A DNA stretch of 64,000 bases from CBFDBF01 sp050293315 (GCA_050293315.1 JBNKMS010000005.1:17592-81591); one strand, 5' to 3'. Counted from the first letter of the stretch, positions 10,214 through 20,506 are shown. Program-made: numbers and translations. The notes: generated by a model not told the origin, from the sequence alone.

Positions 10214-10486
10214 CTATACGGCGGCGTCATCTTCCGAGACTACAATGATCTCTTCATCCATCTCGATAGCCTCCAGATCCTCTGTCGGTTGTGGCATTAC
10301 CACCTGATCATCCACCAACCCCTCAGCAATCTCGCGCAGCGCCATTACGGTAGGCTTGTCATTCTCCCACTCCAGCAGCGGCTCTACTCCGTTCACCAAC
10401 TGACGGGCCCGCTTGGTAGCCAACAGTACCAGATCAAACCGGTTATCCACATGATCGAGACAATCTTCAACGGTTATACGAGCCAT
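10214..10486 (-). CDS. rpoZ: DNA-directed RNA polymerase omega subunit
   Basis: A 90-residue omega subunit that helps assemble the beta' subunit into RNA polymerase. The N-terminus [20 protein letters not shown] and the helix [11 protein letters not shown] are diagnostic. Its position between gmk and spoT is the conserved gammaproteobacterial arrangement. The acidic tail of about 30 residues is ordinary for the family. Confidence 0.97.
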   Translation of the reverse strand: MARITVEDCLDHVDNRFDLVLLATKRARQLVNGVEPLLEWENDKPTVMALREIAEGLVDDQVVMPQPTEDLEAIEMDEEIIVVSEDDAAV

Positions 10487-10632
10487 TTACCCTACTCCAC
10501 AAATTGGTTCCAAATATTAGCGTCTGACAAACCGCCGACGCCGCAAGGGGGTGAACTATATACTATTTCTCCAGTGTAGACCACGGGTCAGCGGGAAGAA
10601 ATAGACACCCGCAAGGCCACATGACGACCTCG

Positions 10633-11250
10633 CTAGGGCGCCAACATCGACTCTATCATCTTTTGATGGAGTGCCGCTTGGGCCTTCAGCCGTAGACGCT
10701 GGCTGATTATTATCGTCCGCAACTCATCCACGGCGCGGTCGAAAACATCATTTATCACAAGGTAATCGAATTCATTGTAGTGCGATATCTCTTTTCTCGC
10801 CTCTTCGGTACGGCGCGCAATCACCTCATCACTGTCTTGACCACGTTCAGTCAGCCTCTCAACCAGGCTCTCACGATCTGGGGGCAGAATATAGATAGAT
10901 ACGGCCTCCTTAATTCTGGAACGCACCTGCTGCGCCCCTTGCCAATCTATCTCCAGGATCACATCCATACCCTGGGCCAGCTCTCTCTGCACCTCCTTTT
11001 CACTGGTGCCGTAATAGTAATCGAATACAGTTGCGTGCTCTAAAAAGACCCCGTCATTGACCATCTGCAGAAACCGCTCCTCGCCCACAAAATGGTAATC
11101 CACTCCATCCATCTCGCCCGGACGCTTGGAGCGTGTGGTGTGAGAGACTGCTATTCGTATATGCTCATCATGCCCAACTAGCGTCCGTAACAGACTTGTC
11201 TTACCCGCCCCTGAGGGTGCAGACACAATATATAAGGTACCTTTCGACAT
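10633..11250 (-). CDS. gmk: guanylate kinase
   Basis: A 205-residue kinase that phosphorylates GMP to GDP. Visible motifs are the P-loop APSGAGKTSLL, the GMP-binding segment SHTTRSKRPGEMDGVDYHFV with its conserved Arg/Tyr residues, and DVILEIDWQGAQQVR. The ATG at 11250 gives the usual MSKGTLYIVSAPSG start and is preceded by GGGGAT; an alternative GTG at 11268 would overlap the yicC stop codon. It lies between yicC and rpoZ, as in E. coli. Confidence 0.96.
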   Translation of the reverse strand: MSKGTLYIVSAPSGAGKTSLLRTLVGHDEHIRIAVSHTTRSKRPGEMDGVDYHFVGEERFLQMVNDGVFLEHATVFDYYYGTSEKEVQRELAQGMDVILEIDWQGAQQVRSRIKEAVSIYILPPDRESLVERLTERGQDSDEVIARRTEEARKEISHYNEFDYLVINDVFDRAVDELRTIIISQRLRLKAQAALHQKMIESMLAP

Positions 11251-11267
11251 ACTATATCCCCGTGCCA

Positions 11268-12134
11268 CTACTCAATGTTCTGGACCTGCTCCCGCATCTG
11301 CTCAATCAACACCTTCATCTCCACTGCGATACGGGTCACCTCTACATCATTAGATTTTGAACTGAGGGTGTTGGCCTCTCGATTCAGCTCCTGCATCAGA
11401 AAATCCAGTCGACGACCCACCGGTTCACTCCGCTGCAGCACCTGTAGCACCTCATCCAGATGCGCCCCCAGGCGGTCCATCTCTTCATCCACATCCAACC
11501 GCTGAGAGAGCAGTGCCATCTCCTGTTCCAGACGCCCATCATCCAGCTCCCCAACCACCTCATCCAGGCGCGAACGTAGTCGCTCTTTGATCCCCTGCAA
11601 CACCCCCGGCATACGCTCTTTGACTAAGCCCACCTGCTGCTGCATCGACTCACAACGCTGGATAATCATCTGTTCCAGCCGCGCACCCTCCCGCTCCCTG
11701 TTCTCCACCAGGCTCTTTAAGGCCTCTTGCAGTAACTCCTTGGCACTACTCTGCAGCGGACTGAGATCAACCTTCTCCACCTCTACCACTCCAGGCCAAC
11801 GCAAAATCTCCATAGGACGCGGCAGTGCCGCCTCATGTAATAGCTCAGATACGTCCACAGCGGCAGCAATAATCTGGCCAGCAAGATGAGAATTCACCTT
11901 CACCCCCGCAGCAGAATTTGTAGCGGACTCAAATCGCAGACTACACTCCAGCTTGCCACGCCCCAGATACTTACCAGCCAACTCACGCACTACCGGCTCC
12001 AGCACCCTGAAATCCTCAGGCAGACGGGGGGAGGCCTCAAGATAGCGGTGGTTTACCGAACGTAATTCCCAGGTAAGCACACCAGCCTCATCACGCTTCT
12101 CCTGACGTGCATACGCTGTCATACTACGAATCAT
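11268..12134 (-). CDS. yicC: YicC family endoribonuclease-like protein
   Basis: A 288-residue YicC/YloC family protein. The N-terminus MIRSMTAYAR, the block WELRSVNHRYLE followed by RLPEDFR, and the C-terminal DFLMQELNREANTLSSKS are family signatures. E. coli YicC is reported to act in RNA turnover. The ATG at 12134 follows a GGGGG run at good spacing. It probably heads a yicC-gmk-rpoZ transcription unit and is divergent from the kinase operon at 12230. Confidence 0.94.
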   Translation of the reverse strand: MIRSMTAYARQEKRDEAGVLTWELRSVNHRYLEASPRLPEDFRVLEPVVRELAGKYLGRGKLECSLRFESATNSAAGVKVNSHLAGQIIAAAVDVSELLHEAALPRPMEILRWPGVVEVEKVDLSPLQSSAKELLQEALKSLVENREREGARLEQMIIQRCESMQQQVGLVKERMPGVLQGIKERLRSRLDEVVGELDDGRLEQEMALLSQRLDVDEEMDRLGAHLDEVLQVLQRSEPVGRRLDFLMQELNREANTLSSKSNDVEVTRIAVEMKVLIEQMREQVQNIE

Positions 12135-12229
12135 AGACTGCCCCCAATGTCGATTACACGCCAATTCCGTGTATGATAATGGGCCTTAGTCGACCTTGCA
12201 CCTAATAAATATCAATATCTGCCCAGACA

Positions 12230-13162
12230 ATGGAAAATAAGCGTACAAGTCTTCCTCCAGGCACTACCATAGACTGCTACTCGATCATTAAACTGGTCGG
12301 TAGTGGCGGTTTTAGCCTGATCTATCTGGCAGAGGACGAGGACACCCAGGACCAGGTTATTATAAAGGAGTACCTGCCAAAAAACCTGGCCACTCGTGGT
12401 GATACCATGCGCGTGCGGGTAGCAAGCAAGGAGCAACAGGATGCATTCAACAACGGACGCAAACTGTTCTACCAGGAGGCCAAGGCGCTGGCTACCCTGA
12501 AACACCCCAATATTGTCAATGTACGCAACTTTTTCCTGGCCAACGACACCGCCTACCTGATTATGGACTATGAGCATGGCAAAAACCTTGGCCAATACAT
12601 CAAACGGCGCAAGGGAAAGCTTAGCGCCACCTTTCTACAGACGGTATTCCCCCCGATCCTGGACGCGTTGAGGCTGATCCATGCTGAGGGCCAACTACAT
12701 CTGGATATTAAGCCCAACAACATCCATCTGCGGCCGGGCGGTTCCCCTCTGCTGCTTGATTTTGGGGCAGTACATCAAATCGCTACCACCCGCAGCCGCC
12801 AGGCATCACAGGTGGTAACGCCGGGATTCTCTCCGGTAGAGCAGTATTACGCATCGGGCTACGTTGGACCATGGAGTGATGTATATGCAATTGGCGCCAC
12901 CATGTGGGCCTGCATTGAGGGGAAATCCCCAACCTCTTCGGTAAAACGTCATGCCAATGAAGATGAAAACACGGAGACGCTAGCCAATAAATATAAGGGC
13001 AAATATCCGGCCTACCTGCTAGAGGTTATCGACTGGGCGATGGAGGTAGACCCTCTACTACGCCCCCAAAATGCCGGAGAGATGTTAGATGCCATCGTCA
13101 ATAAAACCGGGCGCACGGCCGCTTCGAAAAAGCCGTCTGACCTGAAGGAAGAGCAGCAATGA
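12230..13162 (+). CDS. serine/threonine protein kinase
   Basis: A 310-residue soluble Hanks-type kinase. It shows the glycine loop GSGGFSLIYLAED, the ATP Lys at 46 in IIKEYLP, the catalytic loop HLDIKPNN with Asp159 (HLD rather than HRD), DFGAVHQ with Asp177, and the activation segment TPGFSPVEQYY. Replacement of Arg before the catalytic Asp suggests a kinase that need not be activated by phosphorylation of its activation loop. There is no membrane helix or extra sensor domain. The stop overlaps the PP2C start by 4 nt (ATGA), so kinase and phosphatase are made together and probably act on the same targets. Those substrates cannot be read from the sequence. Confidence 0.93.
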   Translation: MENKRTSLPPGTTIDCYSIIKLVGSGGFSLIYLAEDEDTQDQVIIKEYLPKNLATRGDTMRVRVASKEQQDAFNNGRKLFYQEAKALATLKHPNIVNVRNFFLANDTAYLIMDYEHGKNLGQYIKRRKGKLSATFLQTVFPPILDALRLIHAEGQLHLDIKPNNIHLRPGGSPLLLDFGAVHQIATTRSRQASQVVTPGFSPVEQYYASGYVGPWSDVYAIGATMWACIEGKSPTSSVKRHANEDENTETLANKYKGKYPAYLLEVIDWAMEVDPLLRPQNAGEMLDAIVNKTGRTAASKKPSDLKEEQQ

Positions 13163-14043
13163 AAAGTGATGACTTTGAGATTGGCCAAGCCAGCCTGCAA
13201 GGTAATCGCAGGAGTAACCAGGATCGTTGTATAGCTGTCGAATCTGCAGAGGCCATCCTGCTTGGATTGGCAGATGGCATGGGTGGACATCCTCGCGGTG
13301 ATCGGGCGGCTGAAATCCTGACCGAGACCTGTGATCGATTCTTCTACCAAGCGGAAAAACCGATCCGCAAGCCGAGCGAGTTTCTCACGCGTCTGCTGCA
13401 AAAGAGCCACGAAAATATTACCGCGTTTGGACTGGAACAGTATCCGGCCATAGACCCGCGTACTACCGCAGTGGTAGCCCTGATCCAGAATGGTACTGTC
13501 TACTGGGCCCATGCCGGAGACAGCCGATTCTATCTGTTCCGCGACGGCGCACCGCTGTATAGAACCGAGGATCACTCCTACGTGGCGCGTCTGGAGCAGC
13601 ACGGTGTCATCTCAGCAGAGGAGCGGGAACACCACCCCCAACAGAACTATGTCACGCGCTGCCTGGGAGGAGAGATCTATGTACCCGAGATAACCCTGGG
13701 TGACCCAATCCAACTCCAGAACGGCGATGCCATACTACTCTGTAGCGATGGCCTCTGGTCGCATGTTGGAGAGAGCACGATGGGCAATGCCCTACAGGAA
13801 CCTATAGAGCTTTCTGAGATCATGCTTGAGCTGGCCCGCCAGGCGGAGGAAGATGCATTCCCGGAGAGTGATAACGTAACCGCCATCGGGTTACGCTGGA
13901 GCGGCGAGGAGGCACAACCAGACGAGGCACAACCTCAGGAGAAACAAGAGAAGGAAACCGTAGATCCTGAGGACGAACTTAACAACGCCATTGAGAAGTT
14001 AAAACACGCGATTGAAGATTTTGAATCCAAGGAGATCCCATGA
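13159..14043 (+). CDS. PP2C-family protein serine/threonine phosphatase
   Basis: A 294-residue metal-dependent phosphatase. PP2C motifs in order are [25 protein letters not shown] with metal-binding Asp39, [29 protein letters not shown], the [11 protein letters not shown] block, and [11 protein letters not shown]. After about residue 250 comes a Glu-rich, probably disordered and helical tail. It is coupled by 4-nt overlaps both to the kinase upstream and to rph downstream. It is the likely partner that reverses the kinase. Confidence 0.94.
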   Translation: MKSDDFEIGQASLQGNRRSNQDRCIAVESAEAILLGLADGMGGHPRGDRAAEILTETCDRFFYQAEKPIRKPSEFLTRLLQKSHENITAFGLEQYPAIDPRTTAVVALIQNGTVYWAHAGDSRFYLFRDGAPLYRTEDHSYVARLEQHGVISAEEREHHPQQNYVTRCLGGEIYVPEITLGDPIQLQNGDAILLCSDGLWSHVGESTMGNALQEPIELSEIMLELARQAEEDAFPESDNVTAIGLRWSGEEAQPDEAQPQEKQEKETVDPEDELNNAIEKLKHAIEDFESKEIP

Positions 14044-14756
14044 GACCAAGCGGTCGTCAGCCGAACCAACTGCGTCAGATCAAGCTGACTCGTAACTACA
14101 CCAAACACGCCGAGGGTTCGGTGCTGGTTGAATTTGGCGATACCAAGGTGCTATGCAACGCCTCTGTGGAAGAGCGGGTACCGCATTTCCTCAAAGGCAA
14201 GGGAGAGGGATGGATCACAGCAGAGTATGGCATGCTGCCACGTTCTACCAACGAACGCATGGGGCGCGAGGCGAGCCGGGGGAAACAGGGTGGGCGCACC
14301 CTGGAGATACAGCGATTGATCGGCCGCTCTCTGCGAGCAGCAGTTGATCGTACCCTGCTGGGAGAAAACACTATCACCCTGGACTGTGATGTCATCCAGG
14401 CCGATGGCGGCACCCGAACCGCCTCCATCACCGGTGGCTATGTGGCGCTGTGTGACGCCATAAGCTCATTGCACAAGAGAGGAGCAATCAGCAGTGACCC
14501 ACTGCTGGGCATGGTGGCATCAGTATCGGTGGGCATTTATGACGGTACCCCGGTGTTGGATCTGGATTATGCAGAAGACTCAAACGCTGAGACAGATATG
14601 AATGTGGTAATGAACGACCAGGGGGCCTTCATTGAGGTTCAGGGAACAGCCGAAGGGCACGCCTTTGACATGAACGAGCTAAATCAAATGTTAGAGCTCG
14701 CCCATCAGGGTATAGAGCAGCTGTTTACCGCCCAACGTGCAGCGCTATCGGGATAA
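14040..14756 (+). CDS. rph: ribonuclease PH
   Basis: A 238-residue phosphorolytic 3'-5' exoribonuclease that trims tRNA 3' ends. Diagnostic blocks are [90 protein letters not shown] and [18 protein letters not shown]. It is full length. The coupling of its start to the PP2C stop suggests co-expression with the kinase/phosphatase pair, but no direct link is shown. Confidence 0.97.
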   Translation: MRPSGRQPNQLRQIKLTRNYTKHAEGSVLVEFGDTKVLCNASVEERVPHFLKGKGEGWITAEYGMLPRSTNERMGREASRGKQGGRTLEIQRLIGRSLRAAVDRTLLGENTITLDCDVIQADGGTRTASITGGYVALCDAISSLHKRGAISSDPLLGMVASVSVGIYDGTPVLDLDYAEDSNAETDMNVVMNDQGAFIEVQGTAEGHAFDMNELNQMLELAHQGIEQLFTAQRAALSG

Positions 14757-14776
14757 TACTAGCTGCTGCAGTTAGC

Positions 14777-17700
14777 TCACTCTGCATCAAATTCCGCATC
14801 AGCGCCTGACCGACCTGCTGGATGCTCACTTAACCACTGCATCAGCTGGCTAGCGGTCATGGTCTGGGCGAAGTAGTCACCCTGGATGTAGTCGCACTCT
14901 GCGCTGCGCATAAATTCATACTGCTCCCTGGTCTCTACCCCCTCGGCCACTATCTTTAGCCCCATACTCTTACCAATGGCAAGGATGGCCTCTACCAGTG
15001 AAGTATCATCTTTATCGTCTGGCAGATCACTCACAAAACTACGGTCGATCTTTAATATATCCACCGGGAACTGCTTCAGATAACCGAGGGATGAATAACC
15101 GGTCCCGAAATCATCCACCGATATAGAGACACCCAACTTTCTAAATCCATCCAGCAGAGCAACCGCCTCTTTGCCTCTGTCCATCAACAGACTTTCGGTG
15201 ATCTCCAGAGTGAGCCTATTGCCAGGAACTCCTACATCCTTCAATACCGCAGCCACAACCCAGGGTGAGAACTCCTTGCCCAACTGACGACTGGATACAT
15301 TAACCGAGACCCCAATATCCAACCCGGCGTCCTGCCACTCCCTTGCCTGCATACACGCCCTGCGCAATACCCATGAGCCGATCGACATAATTAATCCGGT
15401 CTCTTCCGCCACCGGGATAAAATCATCCGGTAAGATCACGCCACGTCTGGGATGATGCCAACGCAACAGCGCCTCGACACTAGTCACTCTACCCAAACGT
15501 GCATCTACAATTGGTTGATAGTGTAGCTCCAACTGGTCCTGCTGCAGCGCCTGTCGCAGATCCTGCTCCAGTTCGACCCGCAACTTCACCTGCTGCTGCA
15601 TGCCCAGAGTAAAAAATTGGTAACAGTTGCGCCCGCTCTCCTTGGCTCTATACATTGCCATATCTGCATTACGCAACATCGTCTCCGGGCTCTCGGTATC
15701 AGTTGGATAGATTGTTATCCCGACACTGGCCCCGACAAACAACTCCCGGTCTCCAGAGTAGAAAGGCGCCTCCATGGCTGAAACAATCTTCTCAGCCACC
15801 ATGGCAGCATCATTCACCTCTACCAGATCCTGCAGCATGACTACAAACTCATCTCCACCAAAGCGGCTAACAGTGTCCGCCTCACGTACGCAGTTGAGCA
15901 GACGATCAGCCACCTGTTGCAATACCTCATCTCCCACCACATGGCCACGGGTATCGTTGATCGCCTTAAAACGATCAAGATCAAGAAACAGCAGGGCCAT
16001 CATCGCACCTTCACGCCGTGCCGCTATCACCGCCTGGGTAAGTCGATCAAAGAAGAGAGAACGATTAGGTAGCCCGGTAAGGGCGTCATAATGGGCCTGA
16101 TGACGGATCTGCTCCTCATCCTGCTTGCGCTGGGTGATATCTGAGAACACTGCCACATACTCTGTTACCTCACCCTCGCTATCCTTAAGCACCACAATAG
16201 ACATCCACTCCGGATAGACGCTGCCATCCTTACGTCTGTTCCAGATCTCCCCAGACCAAAAACCACGGGACTCTAGTTGCCACCACATATGGCGATAGAA
16301 AGACGCATCGTGCCGACCGGAGCTAAGCATGCTGGGATTGCGTCCTACAACCTCCTCACTGTCATAACCTGTAATCCTGGTAAATGCCGGATTGACCGAC
16401 TTGATTCTATTATTGGCATCCGCCACCAGGATGCCTTCACTGACCGTATCAAATACCGTGGCGTTCATTCTCAACTGATCTTCGGCATTCTTACGTTCAG
16501 TAATATCCTCTTTGACTGCCAAGTAATTAATGATCTCTCCATCATCCCCATAGATGGCTGAAATAGAGGCCGACTCCCAGTAGACACTGCCGTCTTTGCG
16601 CTTGTTATGAAAATGTCCGCGCCACTCCATGCCTGCAGAGATGGTCTCCCATAACTCCCGGTAATCCTCTGTTGTCTTATCACCGGATCTCAGGATACGT
16701 GGGTTCTGCCCGATGGCTTCCTCTGCGCTATAACCTGATATCTCCTCAAACTTCGGATTCACATATTCGATATTGCCCTCTGTATCGGTTATGACGATAG
16801 AGGCGGGACTCTGCTCCATTGCGCGACTCAACTTGCGCAGCTCCAGGTCTGCCTGTCTGGTGCTGGTAATATCAACCCGCACACAGACCATGCCACCATC
16901 AGTGGTAACGGTGTCACTGGCCAACAGCCAGCGGCTATCATTGATATTCTCGATATATCTCGACACCTTTCCAGAAGGCACCTCTGTCAACTCGTTATCT
17001 CCGGTCAACGAACGGTACTCCACCTGGGAAGTCTCAAAACCCATGACATCCTCACGCCGCAGAACAGACCCACTCTCCTGTAGCTCTTTCAGCCATGGGT
17101 AGAACTCTCGCAATCTGCTATTGCACAGCACTAGCCTATCGGCTGCGTCAAATAGGGCAAATCCGTCTGTCAGGCTCTCTACCGCATCTTCCAACCTGGC
17201 ACGCGCCCGCTCAGCCGCACCACGGGCCCGGTTTAGTCGCTGCCCAGTCAGGCCCAGCAGCACCAACAGGGCTGCCGTAACAAACAGTAGCCAGGCGCTA
17301 AAATGCTCTGTCTGGCGCACCGCCCCAGCGTAAAATGTCTGATAGGAATCGCATAGATCGCCAAAATGCTGCCTGGTCGGTATATCCAGATAGCGTTCCT
17401 TGAACCCAGCCAGATTATGCAATCTATGGAGATTGGCCCGCATGTGGAAGATTAGCTGGTCTAACTGTGTCTTATGCCCCGCGGTAAAAACACCTTCTGT
17501 CTTGGCCAGACCATCCAGCCTGCGCTGAATATCCCTGCGCGCATCATCGGTAGGCGAGATATTATAAAGATAGATTCTATTCAGCAGATCCGGCAACAGA
17601 TAGAAATTGGGACCTCCCTTGCCATGCAGTTCCGCTACCGCCCCCTGCAGATACTGCAGGCCACTGCGTATCACTGCAGCCTGAAATTTAACATGCTCCA

Positions 17701-18052
17701 ACACGGCCACCTTCTGCTCCATCCCCTGCAGCCACAACTCAAGATACTCTTCAACATGGTCATTAGTGCCGCTATAGAGCCCATGTTGCGGATCACGCAA
17801 CTCCTTACTCAAGTTGTGCAACCTGATAGTGGTCTCCCGCGTTGAATCATACTGCAGCATAAGAAAAGAGCTGATCTGCAGTACATCGCTATTGAGGGTG
17901 TAATCCAGATCCTTGAGCTCCAGCAGTGTCTCCATGCGTTTGACATGCTGTTTCTCATCAACCGAATAGACCTGCATATAGAGCACCGCCAACACTGCAG
18001 CGGCAAACAGCAGAAACAGATAGCGGAATATTTGTTGCGGCGGCTTGGTCAC
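14777..18052 (-). CDS. membrane sensor with PAS domains and GGDEF-EAL output
   Basis: A 1091-residue protein. The N-terminus has a membrane helix, a helical periplasmic region resembling a DAHL sensory domain (residues about 30-240), and a second membrane helix near 255. Three PAS-like segments follow (about 295-400, 410-530, 535-655), then an intact GGDEF domain with RFGGDEFVVML and an intact EAL domain with EALLRWHHP and DDFGTGYSSL. Both c-di-GMP synthesis and breakdown are therefore possible. The first codon is a GTG at 18052 that overlaps the TGA of the cytochrome peroxidase gene (GTGA), which suggests a redox or peroxide link. The DAHL assignment is from the helical pattern only. Confidence 0.9.
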   Translation of the reverse strand: MTKPPQQIFRYLFLLFAAAVLAVLYMQVYSVDEKQHVKRMETLLELKDLDYTLNSDVLQISSFLMLQYDSTRETTIRLHNLSKELRDPQHGLYSGTNDHVEEYLELWLQGMEQKVAVLEHVKFQAAVIRSGLQYLQGAVAELHGKGGPNFYLLPDLLNRIYLYNISPTDDARRDIQRRLDGLAKTEGVFTAGHKTQLDQLIFHMRANLHRLHNLAGFKERYLDIPTRQHFGDLCDSYQTFYAGAVRQTEHFSAWLLFVTAALLVLLGLTGQRLNRARGAAERARARLEDAVESLTDGFALFDAADRLVLCNSRLREFYPWLKELQESGSVLRREDVMGFETSQVEYRSLTGDNELTEVPSGKVSRYIENINDSRWLLASDTVTTDGGMVCVRVDITSTRQADLELRKLSRAMEQSPASIVITDTEGNIEYVNPKFEEISGYSAEEAIGQNPRILRSGDKTTEDYRELWETISAGMEWRGHFHNKRKDGSVYWESASISAIYGDDGEIINYLAVKEDITERKNAEDQLRMNATVFDTVSEGILVADANNRIKSVNPAFTRITGYDSEEVVGRNPSMLSSGRHDASFYRHMWWQLESRGFWSGEIWNRRKDGSVYPEWMSIVVLKDSEGEVTEYVAVFSDITQRKQDEEQIRHQAHYDALTGLPNRSLFFDRLTQAVIAARREGAMMALLFLDLDRFKAINDTRGHVVGDEVLQQVADRLLNCVREADTVSRFGGDEFVVMLQDLVEVNDAAMVAEKIVSAMEAPFYSGDRELFVGASVGITIYPTDTESPETMLRNADMAMYRAKESGRNCYQFFTLGMQQQVKLRVELEQDLRQALQQDQLELHYQPIVDARLGRVTSVEALLRWHHPRRGVILPDDFIPVAEETGLIMSIGSWVLRRACMQAREWQDAGLDIGVSVNVSSRQLGKEFSPWVVAAVLKDVGVPGNRLTLEITESLLMDRGKEAVALLDGFRKLGVSISVDDFGTGYSSLGYLKQFPVDILKIDRSFVSDLPDDKDDTSLVEAILAIGKSMGLKIVAEGVETREQYEFMRSAECDYIQGDYFAQTMTASQLMQWLSEHPAGRSGADAEFDAE

Positions 18053-19041
18053 GGCTGCAACCTTGGGTGTTCGCCAACAAGACTTTCGAGAAACACTATG
18101 ATTGTAGATGCATCTCTGTCACCTATGTTGCGGCCAAGCTGGTAGTGTGCCATGGCCTGAATCGCTCCGGTCAGACTGGATTTACTACCATCATGAAAAA
18201 AATATTTCTGCCTTGTCACCAAACGTAGACTCGGGACCTTGAACATATATCTATCTATATGCTCCCCGGTAACGTTATAGCGACCCAGATCGCTCTCTGT
18301 TATCTCCCCCCCACGTTCTGCAAAATAGTCGTATCCCACCGCTCCCATAGTGGCAAACATGTTGCCACCCACATTCTGCCCCTGATGGCAGCTGATACAG
18401 CCATAGGATTTAAACAGCTGATAGCCCCTAAATGCCTCCATACTCAGCGCCGCATCATCCCCTTGCAGCCAGCGGTCAAAAGGAGAGTCAACGGTAACCA
18501 GGGAGCGCTCAAATGTGGCGATAGCATCTTCGATATTTTTTCGAGTAATCCCATCGGGATAACTGCCGTTAAATGCTGAGACCATGGCAGGATCCTGTTG
18601 CAGCTTGGTGATAGCCTCATCCCAACTGGAGTTCATCTCTATGGGATTGTGGACCGGGCCCTTTATCTGCTCTTCCAGAGTGACCGCCCTACCATCCCAG
18701 AACTGTACAAAGTTGTATCCGCTGTTCCATACCGTTGGCGTCTTGACCGGCCCCTTGGCATTGCCAATCCCCACTGCAGTCGGGAGACTGTCGGAGCCAT
18801 TGCTGGAGAGATCATGGCAACTGGAACAGCTGATCGTATTATCGGCCGACAGACGGGCATCATGGAATAGCTTGTCACCCAGGGTGACCTTGGCTGGATT
18901 TAGGCCATCTATCTGCTGCAGAGGCTTGATCGGTTCATTTATTCGAGCCGGTCCAGACCAGACCGGGGGGGTCAAAAGGGCTGCGCAGAGCATCCACAAT
19001 GCTATAGATGCCCGGCAGGATGCTCTCGGCTTATGCTGCAT
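18049..19041 (-). CDS. di-haem cytochrome c peroxidase (CcpA/MauG family)
   Basis: A 330-residue exported protein with a Sec signal peptide (about residues 1-29). The two c-type haem sites are CSSCH near residue 73 and CISCH near residue 210. Family segments include LGDKLFHDARLS, PTVWNSGYNFVQFWDGR, NPIEMN and FKVPSLRLV. Such enzymes reduce periplasmic H2O2 using electrons from small cytochromes. It follows the ccm operon on the same strand (about 140 nt after ccmI), a sensible place for a haem protein, and its stop is coupled to the PAS/GGDEF/EAL gene. Confidence 0.92.
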   Translation of the reverse strand: MQHKPRASCRASIALWMLCAALLTPPVWSGPARINEPIKPLQQIDGLNPAKVTLGDKLFHDARLSADNTISCSSCHDLSSNGSDSLPTAVGIGNAKGPVKTPTVWNSGYNFVQFWDGRAVTLEEQIKGPVHNPIEMNSSWDEAITKLQQDPAMVSAFNGSYPDGITRKNIEDAIATFERSLVTVDSPFDRWLQGDDAALSMEAFRGYQLFKSYGCISCHQGQNVGGNMFATMGAVGYDYFAERGGEITESDLGRYNVTGEHIDRYMFKVPSLRLVTRQKYFFHDGSKSSLTGAIQAMAHYQLGRNIGDRDASTIIVFLESLVGEHPRLQP

Positions 19042-19178
19042 AATTATTATCGCTTGAGGCTGGCCTGTCCGAAATAAGTCTAGCAGAACATCACGCTTTT
19101 GCTGGGACAGCCACTACGCCAACAACGGTGTTACCACATAGCCTTATGAGAGAGTTAGTCCGAGCCCCATCTGCATAG

Positions 19179-20036
19179 TTATCCGCCGTCAGCCGCCCCC
19201 TCTACCTCGGCAATCAACGCACGCACCCTCTGCTCTGACTCAGGGTCGTCCTGCAGCTGTGGTAACAGCGCCTTCCAGTGGGTCAGTGCCTGCTCATTAT
19301 TGCCGGCCGCCCTCTCCACCGCACCGGCCAACCAGAGGGCAGTGGCACTATCCGGGGCCAACTTCACCGCCTTGCGCACCAGCTCCGTAGGCCGCCCCGC
19401 CATATCCCCCTGCCGAGAGAGTATAAGTGCGTTGGCCAGCGCTAACAGCACCGCCGGCTCATCCGCAACCAGCCCGTTGACCTGTTCAAAGGCCTCAGCC
19501 GCCTGCGGATACTGCTCGGTGGCCATATAGCTACGTCCCAGCATAAACCAGCCGTTGGGATCATCCGGATTCTCTTTTAATCTGTCCCGCAGGGCGACAA
19601 TCATCTCATCCATCGATTTAGGCGCCCCGGCATGACCGGGCGCCCCAACATCTCCGCCCCCTGCCACACCCACGAGTTCAGGAGAGCCGACATAGAGGTA
19701 TATCAGTATGGTCAACAGGGGCACCACTACCACCAGCACCCATAGCGCCAAGCGGCCCGATTGACTGGAGTCGACCTCAACCTCCTTCTCTGCGCCCATC
19801 TCCAGATCAAGCAGTAGCGACTGCTCCAACTCCTGCCTCGACTTAAGGTACTCCTCCTGCGAGAGTTCGCCCTGCTGCCGCGCTATATCCAGAGCGGCCA
19901 GATGCTCGCGGGCGATATCTACATTCTGTCCATCCCGATCTAGGCTGCGCAGCTCCCGTTGACGCAACAGGGCTGGGGCCAGAGCAACTAAGGCCACTAT
20001 GACCATCAAGAGCACCACTATCCAGAACAGCATCAT
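19179..20036 (-). CDS. ccmI: cytochrome c maturation protein CcmI
   Basis: A 285-residue membrane-anchored TPR protein that presents apocytochrome c to the haem ligation complex. There is an N-terminal helix (residues 2-22), a cytoplasmic loop with the conserved SLDRDGQNVDIAREHLAAL and ELSQEEYLKSRQELEQSLL, a second helix near 95-115, and a periplasmic TPR part with PNGWFMLGRSYMATEQYPQAAEAFEQ and later repeats. The ATG overlaps ccmH by 4 nt. The type I layout of two helices plus a TPR domain is complete. Confidence 0.94.
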   Translation of the reverse strand: MMLFWIVVLLMVIVALVALAPALLRQRELRSLDRDGQNVDIAREHLAALDIARQQGELSQEEYLKSRQELEQSLLLDLEMGAEKEVEVDSSQSGRLALWVLVVVVPLLTILIYLYVGSPELVGVAGGGDVGAPGHAGAPKSMDEMIVALRDRLKENPDDPNGWFMLGRSYMATEQYPQAAEAFEQVNGLVADEPAVLLALANALILSRQGDMAGRPTELVRKAVKLAPDSATALWLAGAVERAAGNNEQALTHWKALLPQLQDDPESEQRVRALIAEVEGAADGG

Positions 20037-20506
20037 GCGTCATCCCCTTTGTTCGTGTCGTCCAGCAGGCTGCTGGCGCGCTCATGCTCCACCGGAGACA
20101 GCTCCTCAAGCGGCTCCCGATTGCGCCGCCGCACAACCATCAACAACCCCACTACCCCGGCAGCGAGAATAATGAACGGACCGATCCAGAGCAGTGCGGT
20201 AGAGCGACGGAACGGCGGCCGATAGAGGACAAAATCACCATAGCGCTGCACCATAAAGGCGGCTACCTCCTGCTTGCTTTTCCCCTCCCGTACCATTTCG
20301 TAGGTGAGACGGCGCATATCCCGCGCCAGACTCGCATTGGAGTCCGCCAGATTCTGATTCTGACAGACCAGACAGCGCAGCTCCTCAATCAGCTGCTTAT
20401 AGCGCGCCTCGTTCTCCGGATTATCAAACCGATACGCCTCGATGGTGTTGGCAGCGGCCAAGCCGATAACACTGCACAGCAACAGGGTCACTCCAAGACG
20501 TCTCAT
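20033..20506 (-). CDS. ccmH: cytochrome c maturation protein CcmH (CycL)
   Basis: A 157-residue thiol reductase-like protein that handles the apocytochrome CXXCH cysteines. It has a signal peptide, the diagnostic LRCLVCQNQNLADSNASLARDMR with the redox pair C-L-V-C, and a C-terminal helix near residues 105-125. I choose the ATG at 20506, which overlaps the ccmG stop (ATGA), rather than the longer frame from 20554. The protein corresponds to the CcmH N-terminal half, with CcmI as a separate protein. Confidence 0.94.
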   Translation of the reverse strand: MRRLGVTLLLCSVIGLAAANTIEAYRFDNPENEARYKQLIEELRCLVCQNQNLADSNASLARDMRRLTYEMVREGKSKQEVAAFMVQRYGDFVLYRPPFRRSTALLWIGPFIILAAGVVGLLMVVRRRNREPLEELSPVEHERASSLLDDTNKGDDA

